DNA from: Thermoplasmata archaeon
GTDB taxonomy: Archaea > Thermoplasmatota > Thermoplasmata > Methanomassiliicoccales > Methanomethylophilaceae
Assembly (NCBI GenBank): GCA_015063245.1
Contig: SUSV01000008.1
Location: 1 to 64,000 of the forward strand
Reading direction: 5' to 3'
Length of the DNA stretch: 64,000 bases
Part shown: one piece after another, positions 36,535-47,300 of the stretch
Layout of the letters: each line of letters starts with the position of its first letter
Numbering within the stretch: position 1 is the stretch's first letter
Program-made: the position numbers and the translations under genes
The notes under the pieces: generated by a model
What the model saw: the letters and a program-made list of their open reading frames with translations, nothing else
The model's database searches: none
What the model was told of the DNA's origin: nothing

Positions 36535-37758
36535 GAATTTAAACCCGTCACCCAACAGGAAATCATCGATCAGACGCAGTCTTCTGATTCCCTTCCTATC
36601 GATAGCTATCGGGTCCATCGAGATGATGTATTTCGGATAGTTGTCCTCGATCTTCAGAAGGGGACGTTCCTCCCTATCCTCGGTCTCGGCCGTCGCCATC
36701 AGATATGTCACCTGCACATATGCGATGCCCCTTCCGTCCGATACCACGAAATCCACCTCGGTGTTCCTCAATTTCCCGACCTGCACGTCGTATCCCCTGG
36801 CGTTCAATTCATTGAAGACTATGTTCTCGATGATGTGACCCATTTTCAGATCGTGCCTGCGGTCAGGGTATGATGTGTGCAGCGAGATGTCCGCGACATA
36901 TGATTTGTAATGGGTCTTCAGCGCCTTCTTCCCGAAGATGTCAAGACGCATGCATCTGTCCGCCAGTTTGCTGGCATATATCATGTCCAGGTAGTTGTTG
37001 ACCGTGTTGGGGGTGGTCCTGATCCTCTCGGAACGCAGATAATCGGCGATGGATGTGGATGAAATCTCCGCACCCGGTGTGGACAGGATGTAGTCCAGTA
37101 TCTTGCTCAGGAGGGCCTTGTTCCTGACCTTCTTGTTCATGAGTATGTCCTTCTTAATGGTCTCCTCGATCACCGAGCGGATATACAGCACCCTGTTCTC
37201 AGGATTGTCATACGAGAAGCTCTTGGGATATCCCCCGTTCAGGATATAGTCCTGGAACGCCTCAGAGGGGATGAAATCCATGCCGTTCTCTTGATAGAAT
37301 GCCTTTACTTCACTGAGGGAGAATGTGAATATCCTGAATTCGATGTATCTCCCTGTGAGTTTGGTGACCAGCTCTCCGCTTAGCAGATATGAGTTGGAAC
37401 CCGTGATGAATACGGATACGCCATCGTTGCGGTAAGCGTTGACCAAAGGTTCGAAATCCTTCACATTCTGGATCTCATCGATGAAGAGGTATCTGTCGCC
37501 TTCATATTCCCCGAATTCCGAGTCTATCAGCTTCTCTAATGAATCCTTGGTCCTGATCCCAAGGTTTCTCTTGCTGTCCAAATCGACATAGACCGCTGCT
37601 CTCTTATCGTCCAGATCGGAGAGGATCTCCTCCATGATTTGTCTCATTATCGTGGATTTGCCGCATCTGCGGACGCCGGTTAACACCTTGATCAGATCAC
37701 GGTCTTTGTAGAAGGGGCGGATTCTGGAAAGATATCTCTCCCTCTTCAGTTCTTTCAT
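36532..37758 (-). CDS. AAA_14/DUF4143-type ATPase
   Basis: VLTGVRRCGKSTIMRQIME, YLFIDEIQNVKDFEPLV, VFITGSNSYLLSGE, NTEVDFVVSDGRGIAYVQVTYLM. Confidence 0.93.
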   Translation of the reverse strand: MKELKRERYLSRIRPFYKDRDLIKVLTGVRRCGKSTIMRQIMEEILSDLDDKRAAVYVDLDSKRNLGIRTKDSLEKLIDSEFGEYEGDRYLFIDEIQNVKDFEPLVNAYRNDGVSVFITGSNSYLLSGELVTKLTGRYIEFRIFTFSLSEVKAFYQENGMDFIPSEAFQDYILNGGYPKSFSYDNPENRVLYIRSVIEETIKKDILMNKKVRNKALLSKILDYILSTPGAEISSTSIADYLRSERIRTTPNTVNNYLDMIYASKLADRCMRLDIFGKKALKTHYKSYVADISLHTSYPDRRHDLKMGHIIENIVFNELNARGYDVQVGKLRNTEVDFVVSDGRGIAYVQVTYLMATAETEDREERPLLKIEDNYPKYIISMDPIAIDRKGIRRLRLIDDFLLGDGFKF

Positions 37759-37778
37759 AACATTAGTATATAATGTAA

Positions 37779-37818
37779 CGATATAAAACTTTCAATTTTG
37801 AAAAGTTTTATCGCGTTA
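37779..37818. repeat. Dyad repeat at the 5' side of the ATPase 36532-37758
   Basis: CGATATAAAACTTTCAATTTTGAAAAGTTTTATCGCGTTA; direct repeat of 36497-36534. Confidence 0.85.
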
Positions 37819-37958
37819 AACCCTGTCCGAGAAATCTTCCAGAGGTGATCCGCAGCCCCCATCCCCAAGGTTCGGTTTCCAGGATCATACTCACCGACGG
37901 CCGTATCGGCTTCGCCTGTCTGAATCCATCCACAATAATTCATTATATCCGAACATCC

Positions 37959-38936
37959 ATGGCACGGCCGGTATCAATGAACGAGATTTGGACTGAGAAG
38001 TACAGGCCCAAGACCTTGGACGATGTGGTGGGACAGAAGCATGTCACGGAGAGGCTCAAGGCCTACGTGGCATCGAGGAACATGCCCCATCTGCTGTTCA
38101 CAGGACCGGCAGGTACGGGAAAGACCACCTGTTCATTGGCCCTCGCCAAATCCATGTTCGGCGACGAGTGGAAGGGCAACTTCATCGAGCTCAACGCCTC
38201 GGACGAGAGGGGGATCGATGTGGTCCGCGGGAAGATCAAGGAGTTCGCCAGGACCGCTCCTCTCGGAGGCGCGGAGTTCAAGATCATCTTCATGGACGAG
38301 GCCGATGCCCTCACTTCGGATGCGCAGGCCGCCCTCAGGAGGACCATGGAGAAGTTCTCGGGGATATGCCGTTTCATCCTATCATGCAATTATTCTTCCA
38401 AGATCATCGACCCTATCCAGTCGAGATGCGCGGTGTTCAGGTTCAAGCCCCTGACCTCCGACGACGTGAAAGAGTTCCTCCAGATGATCGTGCAGAAGGA
38501 GAACGTCCAGATCGAAGACGATGCCATGCAGGGATTAATCCGTGTGGCAAGGGGTGACATGAGGCGTGCCGTCAATTCGCTCCAGGTCGCGGCATCGCTT
38601 GGAAAGAAGATCGACCTCGACATCATCTATCAGACCACAGGAATGGCCAACCCGGAGGCGGTGAAGAAGATGATTGAGACCGCCCTTGCAGGCGAGTTCA
38701 TCAAGGCCCGCGACATGCTCGACGACATAATGATTACATTCGGCCTGTCAGGTCAGGATGTCATAAAACAGATACACTCCACATTCTTCGACCTCAGCAT
38801 AACCGATGCGGAGAAGGTCAGATTCATGGACAAGACCGGTGAGATAGAGTTCCGTATCGTCGAGGGAAGCAACGAGAGGATCCAGCTGGAGGCCCTCCTC
38901 GCATACATGGTCATGCTCGGCGGAAGCAAGAGATGA
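37959..38936 (+). CDS. rfcS: Replication factor C small subunit
   Basis: IWTEKYRPKTLDDVVGQKHVTERLKAYV; LLFTGPAGTGKTTCSLALAKSMFG; SCNYSSKIIDPIQSRCAVFRF. Confidence 0.97.
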   Translation: MARPVSMNEIWTEKYRPKTLDDVVGQKHVTERLKAYVASRNMPHLLFTGPAGTGKTTCSLALAKSMFGDEWKGNFIELNASDERGIDVVRGKIKEFARTAPLGGAEFKIIFMDEADALTSDAQAALRRTMEKFSGICRFILSCNYSSKIIDPIQSRCAVFRFKPLTSDDVKEFLQMIVQKENVQIEDDAMQGLIRVARGDMRRAVNSLQVAASLGKKIDLDIIYQTTGMANPEAVKKMIETALAGEFIKARDMLDDIMITFGLSGQDVIKQIHSTFFDLSITDAEKVRFMDKTGEIEFRIVEGSNERIQLEALLAYMVMLGGSKR

Positions 38937-39699
38937 ACTTCGGGACCAGTTTCTCAAGGGCCTCGTCAAGCACTTCCTGGGATGAGCACATCACCAGGAT
39001 GCCGTGATCCTTTACAAGCTCTTTATCGTAAACAGCACCCGCCTTCTCGGCGATGTGCATCCCGGGCATGAAGTCCCATATCTTGTTGAGGAACCTGATG
39101 TGGATGTCCGTCCTTCCCGATGCGAGGTATGTGAAATCGGTGCACGCTGCACCGAGAACCTTGAATCTGGCTATGTCGGAATAGCAGTCATGGAAGATGG
39201 CTGCCTGAGCGTCCCTGAACGTCTGCGAGCGCCTGCTGAAATCGCCTGTCGACAGGATGCATTTGCTCAGAGGTCTCGGCTCGGAGGTGTGTATCCTGAT
39301 GCCGTTGAGGAACGCCCCCTCATCGGAAGCGGTGAACATCTCGTCGAATACGGGAAGATAGACTACTGATGCCTTCGGCACCCCGTCGATCATGAAGCTT
39401 CCCTGTATCCCGAATATAGGTATCCCGCGGGAATAGTTCATCGTCCCGTCGATAGGATCGATGGTCCAGCATCTCTCGGATAATTCCTGATCGGGATTCG
39501 TCTCTTCGGATATTATGGAATCATCTGGAAATTCTCTGAGAATATCATCTATGATGGAGCGCTCCGCGATGACATCGGAATCTGTGACGATATCATAGGT
39601 ACCGATAACAGTCCCTTTATCCTTGGCGGAGCGGTCTCCGCCGAGAACTATGCCAGCAGCCTTTATTATGGCGGATTCGAGGACTTCCAGTTCCTTCAT
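38911..39699 (-). CDS. Inositol monophosphatase family protein
   Basis: DIVTDSDVIAERSIIDDI; SEETN; WTIDPIDGTMNYSRGIP. The 5' part of the track ORF (to 40056) lies antisense to paaK and is not used. Confidence 0.9.
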   Translation of the reverse strand: MKELEVLESAIIKAAGIVLGGDRSAKDKGTVIGTYDIVTDSDVIAERSIIDDILREFPDDSIISEETNPDQELSERCWTIDPIDGTMNYSRGIPIFGIQGSFMIDGVPKASVVYLPVFDEMFTASDEGAFLNGIRIHTSEPRPLSKCILSTGDFSRRSQTFRDAQAAIFHDCYSDIARFKVLGAACTDFTYLASGRTDIHIRFLNKIWDFMPGMHIAEKAGAVYDKELVKDHGILVMCSSQEVLDEALEKLVPKFISCFRRA

Positions 39700-39701
39700 G
39701 G

Positions 39702-40937
39702 TCAGTAACGGTTGTCGAAGATGCGGTTGGTCTTCTTCTCGCTCCTGGGCAGGTATCCTATATCGACAGCCTTCGGAACGATGGTCACGTTCAGCTTGGA
39801 TTTGATCTTCTCCATGAGCTCCTGCTCCGCGGCGGCACGGGCATCGCCTGTCGCCGGGGTCTCGAAGTAGACTGTGATGATGTCCCTTCCCTCCAGGTGG
39901 TCGATCATGATCTGATACTCGCTGGTGGCGTCCTTCATCGTTGCAAAGGTCTCCTCGAACTGCGCGGGGAACATGTTGACTCCCTTGACCTTGATCATGT
40001 CGTCGGTGCGTCCGACGATGATATCGATACGAGGGAACCTTGAGCCGCATGGGCACTCTCCGGGGATGATCCTTGTGAGGTCGTGTGTCCTGTATCTGAT
40101 AAGAGGCGCTCCTTCTTTTCTGAGGGTTGTGATGACCAATTCACCGTACTCCCCGTCAGGAAGCACCTTCCCTGTCTTCGGGTCGATGATCTCGAAATAG
40201 ATGTAATCGTCCCACATGTGGATACCGTTGCGGTAGTCGCAGCTGATTCCAATCCCGGGGCCGTATATCTCTGTAAGACCGTAGATGTCGTAGAAATCAA
40301 CGCCCAGTTCCTCGGCGATGGCCTTGCGCATCTTGTCGCCCCAGCGCTCGGAACCGATGATTCCCTTCCTGAGGCAGAGCTTATCCCTGATGCCGCGCTT
40401 CTTGATCTCCTCGGATAGCAGCAATGCATACGAGGATGTTGCGCAGAGAACAGTGGATTTGAGGTCTTCCATCATGCGGAGCTGCTTCTCGGTGTTGCCG
40501 GGACCCATAGGGATCGCCATCGCTCCGAGCCTCTCGCATCCGGCCTGGAATCCGATTCCTGCTGTCCATAATCCGTAGCCGGGTGTGATGTGGATGCGGT
40601 CCTTCTCGGTGACTCCCGCCATCCTGTAGCAGCGCTCGAAGATGATCGCCCAGTCATCTACATCCTTCTTGGTGTAAGGGATGACGACGGGTGTACCTGT
40701 GGTGCCTGATGATGAATGAATCCTTACGATGTCCTTCTCGGGGACCGCCGCCAATCCCAGAGGATAGGCTTCCCTGAGATCTCCCTTGTCGGTGAACGGA
40801 AGCTTCTCGAAATCCTCCTGGGACCTGATGCTCTCGACATCGATCCCATCGTACTTCTTGGCGTAGAACGGGCTGCACTTCTTGATGGTTGCAAGCTCGT
40901 TGAAGATCATCTCTTTCTGATACTCGTTCATCCTCAC
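39702..40937 (-). CDS. Phenylacetate-CoA ligase-like adenylate-forming enzyme
   Basis: IHSSSGTTGTPVVIPYTKKDVDDWA; DIYGLTEIYGPGIGISCDYRNGIHMWDDYIYFEIIDP. Confidence 0.93.
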   Translation of the reverse strand: MRMNEYQKEMIFNELATIKKCSPFYAKKYDGIDVESIRSQEDFEKLPFTDKGDLREAYPLGLAAVPEKDIVRIHSSSGTTGTPVVIPYTKKDVDDWAIIFERCYRMAGVTEKDRIHITPGYGLWTAGIGFQAGCERLGAMAIPMGPGNTEKQLRMMEDLKSTVLCATSSYALLLSEEIKKRGIRDKLCLRKGIIGSERWGDKMRKAIAEELGVDFYDIYGLTEIYGPGIGISCDYRNGIHMWDDYIYFEIIDPKTGKVLPDGEYGELVITTLRKEGAPLIRYRTHDLTRIIPGECPCGSRFPRIDIIVGRTDDMIKVKGVNMFPAQFEETFATMKDATSEYQIMIDHLEGRDIITVYFETPATGDARAAAEQELMEKIKSKLNVTIVPKAVDIGYLPRSEKKTNRIFDNRY

Positions 40938-41683
40938 TTCAGTTCACCGCTGTTTATCCTTCCGAGCAAATCAGAGGCTTCTGCGGAGCCCCTGTTGGCT
41001 GCTTTGATCAGCCACTTCTTTGCATTAGATAAACTATGTGTCATGCCTTGTCCAGAAAGGTGCATTTTCCCGAGCTCGCACATCGCGTCCTCGGAGCCCA
41101 TCTCTGCGGCCTTGATGAAGTATCTGGATGCCTTGTCGGCGCTGGCAGGGAACCCCCTGCCCTCGAGGTTCATCATCCCGAGGCGGTATCCCGCCTTAGG
41201 GAATCCCCCCTCGAAGCATCTTGAATAGAATTCGATCGCGGTAGGGAGGTCCATCGGGATGCCTCTCCCCTCCTCCTTCATCACGCCCATCCTGTAGAGA
41301 GCGATGATGTTGCCTGCCTCCGCGGCCTTGGAATACCAATGGTATGCCTTCTCCCAGTCCTGCTCTATGCCCTCGACATCCGAGTACATGAAACCGAGGT
41401 TGAACATCGCCCTGGCATCGCCGAGCTCCGCCGCCTTATGGTACAACTCCATGGATTTGTCGAGATCCAATCTGACCCCTATCCCGTGGGCTCTCATGTG
41501 GCCGAGGTTGCACATAGCCTCCGCATTCCCTTGATCCGCTGCGAGATAGAACCATCTGGCGGCCTCCCTGCGGTCCTGGACCACGCCGTCGCCCTTGAAG
41601 AAGAGGTAACCCATCGCGACCTGCGCATCCGCATCGCCGTCCTGGGCCTTCCTGAGGACCTCCTCGAATCCCATGGTGCTCAC
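40934..41683 (-). CDS. Sel1-repeat protein
   Basis: Repeated A-x-x-x-L-G-x-M/L-Y...G-x-G-x-x-x-D-x-x-K-A-x-x-W/L-Y-x-K-A-A-E units. Confidence 0.92.
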   Translation of the reverse strand: MSTMGFEEVLRKAQDGDADAQVAMGYLFFKGDGVVQDRREAARWFYLAADQGNAEAMCNLGHMRAHGIGVRLDLDKSMELYHKAAELGDARAMFNLGFMYSDVEGIEQDWEKAYHWYSKAAEAGNIIALYRMGVMKEEGRGIPMDLPTAIEFYSRCFEGGFPKAGYRLGMMNLEGRGFPASADKASRYFIKAAEMGSEDAMCELGKMHLSGQGMTHSLSNAKKWLIKAANRGSAEASDLLGRINSGELK

Positions 41684-43125
41684 CTTTTCTTGGATTTCAT
41701 CATGTTGAGGAGGGCAGCCGCATCGGGGTCGCCCTGCTTGGCGGCCATGTTGAGGTATCTCTTGGCGCGGAGGTCGTTCTTCTTGACGTACTTCCCCTCG
41801 TAGTAGAGTTTCCCGAGGTAGAACTGTGCCTCATAGTATCCCGCCTTGGAGGAATCCTCGAGCAATTGCAATCCTTCCTCCACGTTCTGCTCCACTCCGG
41901 AGCCTGTGACCTTGAACATGCCGAGGAACGCCATCGCTGCGGGATGCCCTTTCTCAGCTGCTTCTGTATACCATACCGCGGCCTCTGTGAGGTCCCTCTC
42001 GGTACCCCTTCCCTCGTAGTAGAAGCATCCGAGGCAGTATTGGGAGTTGACCTCTCCCATCTCCGCCGCCTCCCTGAACCATTTGAGTGCCAGCTCGTCG
42101 CTCTGCTCGTAGTAATATCCGTTGCCGTACATGCATGCGAGCGCGTATTGCGCATAACCGTTGCAGTGGTTCGCCGCCTCGGTGAACCATCTCGCCGCCT
42201 TCTCCAGATCCTTCGGGACCAGCTGTCCCTCGAAGCACATGTTGGCGAAGTCCACCATCGCCTGCTGGTATCCATTTTTGCATGATTCTTCGAACCATTT
42301 CACGGCGAGGGACGGGTCCCTGTTGATGCCCTGCCCGTATGCATAGCACATGCCCAGCTGGTACTGGGCCTCGGCATGGCCCTGCTCCGCCGCCCTCTTG
42401 AACATCTCCGCACCCTTCTTGGCGTTGGTGCGCTTGGTGTTGGGGATCATGCATGTGCATCCGATGGAGAACTGCGCGTCCCTGTTCCCGGCCTCGGCGG
42501 CCTTCTCGAACCACTCGTTGGCCTTCTTCTCGTCGGGGTCGGTGTTGCATAATCCTTGGTCGTACATCTGGCCGATGCGGTACATGGCGAGCCCGTCGCC
42601 GTTCTCCGCGGCCATCTCCAGCCACTTCAGCGCGAGGCCCCTGTCCTTCGGGATACCCTTGCCCATGAGGTACATGAATCCGATCTTGGTCTGTGCACCG
42701 ACATCCCCTTGCTCGGCGCATGCTGTGTAGAATCTCACGGCCTCGGCATGGCTCTTCTTCACCTTGTCGTTGCCCTTGTCGTACATCAGGAAGAGCTCCT
42801 TCGATGCCTCCGCATCCCTCTGCTCTCCTTTGAATCTCAGGGCGATGAGCCCGTCCATGACATCTCCTGTGTTCTTACCGAACTCCTTCGCGACGATGTC
42901 CGCCTCCTTGGAATCGGATGCCGCCTCGGCGAACAATGCCTTCGCCGCATCCTTGTCCTGAGCGATTCCTCCCTCCCCGAGGTACATGAACAATGCGTAC
43001 AGGTACTTCGCATCCGCGTTCTCGGATGAGGCTTCCTTCGCTGCGGATGCCGCTTTCGGAAGATCGTAATCCTTGGAACTGCGGTCCATGAGGGAACGTG
43101 CTGTCATGAAGGGCTCTGCGACCAT
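41680..43125 (-). CDS. Sel1-repeat protein, about 10 repeats
   Basis: Many SLR units such as AQTKIGFMYLMGKGIPKDRGLALKWLEMAAENGDGLAMYRIGQMY. Confidence 0.93.
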   Translation of the reverse strand: MVAEPFMTARSLMDRSSKDYDLPKAASAAKEASSENADAKYLYALFMYLGEGGIAQDKDAAKALFAEAASDSKEADIVAKEFGKNTGDVMDGLIALRFKGEQRDAEASKELFLMYDKGNDKVKKSHAEAVRFYTACAEQGDVGAQTKIGFMYLMGKGIPKDRGLALKWLEMAAENGDGLAMYRIGQMYDQGLCNTDPDEKKANEWFEKAAEAGNRDAQFSIGCTCMIPNTKRTNAKKGAEMFKRAAEQGHAEAQYQLGMCYAYGQGINRDPSLAVKWFEESCKNGYQQAMVDFANMCFEGQLVPKDLEKAARWFTEAANHCNGYAQYALACMYGNGYYYEQSDELALKWFREAAEMGEVNSQYCLGCFYYEGRGTERDLTEAAVWYTEAAEKGHPAAMAFLGMFKVTGSGVEQNVEEGLQLLEDSSKAGYYEAQFYLGKLYYEGKYVKKNDLRAKRYLNMAAKQGDPDAAALLNMMKSKKR

Positions 43126-43239
43126 AATCTCACTATCCCCCTGTTAATGGCGCGCGATATATGACGGTTCCCATTGCAATGGTAAGAAAGCGCGAATCAA
43201 TCCCGACATGTATTTATTGTCGGTATCGATGGACTGACC

Positions 43240-43905
43240 ATGATTTCGGACTCGGATGTGATGGAGCCTGTCGAGAGGGCAAAGTACATCATTCGCATGA
43301 GGGACGAGCCCGGATATCTGGACGCTTATAACATACTCATCCGCGAGACCAAGAACGACAGTGCGGAGGCTTGCTACTATCTTGCATTGATGTATGCGAG
43401 GGGGCAGGGTGTCGCCAAGGACTACGTCTCGGCACGCGTATGGTTCGAGAAGGGATTCGAGGGTGGACATCCCGCATGCGCATACTATCTGGGTATGATC
43501 TATCTGAACGGACTCCGTGTCGATAAGGATCCGCAGAAGGCCAAGGAGTACTTCCTCATGGCGGCCGGAAGAGGGGACGTGCGTGCGGAGTACGAGTTGG
43601 GATTGATCCACTTCAAGGACGAGGGCATCCCCAGGGACCTGGAGGTCTCAGCGAGCTGGATGAAGCTGGCGGCGGAGCACGGCCACATCGAGGCGCAGTT
43701 CATCCTCGGTCAGTACTACAAGACCGGGGCTGGTGTGGACAGGGACATCACCAAGGCGGTGAGGTGGCTGATGACGGCCGCAATGAACAACCACCAGGGT
43801 GCGCAGGTCCTGCTTGGCAACATGTACAGGAACGGCGACGGCGTCGAGGCCAATCAAGATGAAGCAGACCGCTGGTACGATATGGCCGACAAGGGGAAGG
43901 TTTGA
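43240..43905 (+). CDS. Sel1-repeat protein
   Basis: ACYYLALMYARGQGVAKDYVSARVWFEKGFEGGHPACAYYLGMIYLNG. Confidence 0.92.
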   Translation: MISDSDVMEPVERAKYIIRMRDEPGYLDAYNILIRETKNDSAEACYYLALMYARGQGVAKDYVSARVWFEKGFEGGHPACAYYLGMIYLNGLRVDKDPQKAKEYFLMAAGRGDVRAEYELGLIHFKDEGIPRDLEVSASWMKLAAEHGHIEAQFILGQYYKTGAGVDRDITKAVRWLMTAAMNNHQGAQVLLGNMYRNGDGVEANQDEADRWYDMADKGKV

Positions 43906-44319
43906 AACCTATACCCCTGAACCCTATTCTTCAATCCATAGTCTTCATTTTGGGTATTCGACGATATGTGTAATTCGAGGATACGGTGGACACAATTCAT
44001 ATCTTCAGGTAATTTGTTGCTGAATTTCGTAATGATTTAGGTAATATTCGTAATAAGGTTAGATGTATGTTTCCTTTATTTGACACCTGTATTTTATAAA
44101 TGCAAGACCTCACAAGGACCAAAAACTCAGAACGGATTCCCGCGGCAATGTTCGGGTTGGATGTCCGCCCCTACCCGATAGGGGCCTGTGCATCCCGCTC
44201 ATCGGACATTCCGCGGAGCATCTGTTCGTCATTCGCAGACATGGAGATGTGATCGAGTTGTCTGCTATACTCCTCGGGAAGGATCAGCAATCCGTTTTCG
44301 GGGGGAGGGGGAATTAGGA

Positions 44320-47300
44320 ATGAAAAACAAAGGAATAAAGCTCTTCTCGATGATTTTGATCATGGTCATGGCTTTCGCTGTATTCGCCGTTGTCGGTGAT
44401 TCAGATGAGAGAGATGCCATCGATGCAGGAGAACCTGAGATAATCCCAATAGAAGAAGACATCACAGTAAATACCGCTTGGGATGGTTATCGCATATACA
44501 AAATATCCGAGGATAGAACAATACACATCAAGGCAGATGTTACACTAAGTGCGAATTTAAACATTGAACAAGGTTCCAAGTTGATAATAGATTCAGGATG
44601 TTCCCTTACTGTTACAGGCAGTACAGAAGAAACAGAAATTGGTTACCTTACTTGTTATGGGGACATAATCAACCATGGAACACTCGACGTAGCAGGTATC
44701 ATGCATTTAGGCGAAGGTTCAGGCGACAGATCGCGTGGCAATATTGGTGACCGGAGCGTGGATGAATCACAGGATGATGAAGTTGTGTATTCATATCTCG
44801 TCAACGAAATCAATGCAGGAGTAGTTACCGAAAGCGGTGATGGATTCATGACAGTTCACCCCACCGGCAGATTAGCCTTGTACATTCCTGATCAAACCAC
44901 AACCTACGATGGGGATCAGTCTTCAACAATCGCAGATGTAGAAACAGGTTTTTATGACAAAAAAGTCACACTGACATTCGTCACGAACGATACTGATGAT
45001 GGAAATGCCGGAACATATTCGTACAACATCTCGGCCGCTTCTGCAGGCCTGTATTCAATAAGCGTGACTCCTGAGGAAGGAAGTACAATCGAACCTGCCA
45101 TTTACGAGGCCGGTGATTGGACAATCAGTCCGAAGGAGATCGTCATAGGTGATATAACGCTACTGTACCAAGAGCTTGAATACAACGCCAGTGTTCAGCA
45201 GCAAGGAGTTGTCATCAGGATCGACGACACGGAGCTGGAAGAGGGAACGGATTATGATGTCTCTGGAGATACAGAGGGTACAGATGCCGATGATTACATC
45301 TTAAAAGTCAAAGGAAAGGGCAACTATTCTGGAGAAGTTGATGTCGAGTGGAGCATCCACCCGTTTGAAATAAGTGAATATCGCGAGGGCGTAGCGTATA
45401 CGGTCACCAACCCAACATATACAGGTTCGGAGCAGACTGTCACTGTTGTACTGACTATAGATGGCTTCACCATCACTGAAGACGATTATGATCTGGAAGG
45501 AACCACATCAGCGACATATAAGACTGAAACCGATCAATACCCGGTATCGATAGTAGGTACAGGCAATTTCGGCGGCGTAATTGCCACATATTGGAATATC
45601 GAACCCAGGGACATCGGTGATGCCGAAGTGCTTCTCGCAGATTCACCGATATACAATTTTGGCGAGGAGGTCACGCAGGGTGTCGTCTCCATTACAGTGG
45701 ATAATTTGACGTTCTTCCTCAGCGATCATGATGATCTGGAAGTTTCCGATGACGTAGGTAGCGATATCAGGGCGGATGGTTATGTACTGTATGTAGACGG
45801 AAACAATAACTTCATCGGTTCTTGTTCAGCATCATGGAATGTTCAGCCCATGCCCTTGGACGGCGATGGTGTGACAGTGGATGTCTCCTTTGCGGACATG
45901 CCCGTCTATGACGGGATCCAGAAGACTCCGACGATCACATCGGTTTCTATCGATGAATACGATCTCGACGCTTCCAATGATTACCATGTAGAGTGCACGG
46001 CCCAGACCGATGTTAACACGAACGGCAGCTATTCACTGACAATATACGGAGACGGCAATTTCACAGGATCCATCTCGAGGGAATGGAATATCCAGCAAGC
46101 ATCACTCGAAAGCGTTATCCTCACATTGGCAGCAGAATCCGGCACATATACGGGTTCGGTTCAGAATGGTCCGACATACACGATCAAGATTGGAGATGTC
46201 GATGTATCTGGGGATTTCAACGATCCGTCTTGGTCCTCGGATGCAATTAAGGATGTCGGCATATACACCCTTACCATCTCATCCAAGAATACGAACATCG
46301 TACCCGGCGTTAAGACTGGAGACTTCGAGGTCACAGCCGCATCCACAAGTGATGTGACATTCAACGTGGCTTATCCCGAACTCACTTACACCGGATCGGA
46401 TCAGGAGAATTCCGTCACCGCTTCACTCAACGGTGTCGATGTTACCGCTGACTTCACAGTGACGATGCCCGAAGATATGAAGAACGCTGGCGACAAGTCA
46501 ATCAGTATCGCACCTGCGAACAGCAATTTCATCGGTTCTACTACCGCGTCATTCACAATCCAATCCGCATCAGCATCATCCGAGGAAGTTGTAGTTACGC
46601 TCACTTCAAAATCCGGAGTCTTTAACGAACAGCCGCATGAGGTAGGATTCACCGTCACCTTCAACGATGTCGATGTGACCGCTGACTTCAACGGAGAATG
46701 GCCCGAGGATATGACCAGTACAGGCGATAAGACTCTGACCCTCACTCCCAAGAACGATAACTTTACTGGAGAGGCTTCAGCGACATACACGATCATGCCT
46801 GAACCCGTCTCTACCGAAAACATAACCGTGGACTTTGGAGAGGATGTCAGCAGCGTGTACGATGGAGAGCCCAAGACCGCTCGTGTCACAGGAGGTCTGG
46901 ATTTCGATGATTCGTATTACACCATCTCATTCGTGAAGAACGGAACCGATCCCGCCGTTACTGAATTCCTGACAGCAGGGACATATGATGTGATAATCGC
47001 ACTCAACGATGGCGCAGGAGTGGATTTCATATTCGACGGACCCGGAGTGTCCGAGGACCACAGATCCATCACACTCAGCTCCGCACTGACGATCGAGAAG
47101 GCAGACTACGACATGTCCGGCGTCAGCTTCCACAACGCCACCAAGAAGTACAACAGGCTGCCCCAGCACCTCGAGATCTCTGGAACCCTCCCCACAGGAG
47201 CGGATGGGATACAGGTTACCGTAAGCTACTCAGGATCGGCAATTACAGCAAGGGATGGGCCTAGGACCATCACCGCTGTGTTCGCCACCGAGTCCGAGAA

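Noticed and set aside
39700-40056. N-terminal part of the 381-aa track ORF 38911-40056
   Set aside because: Region 39702-40056 is the shadow frame of paaK; IMPase starts at 39699 (MKELEVLESAIIKAAG).
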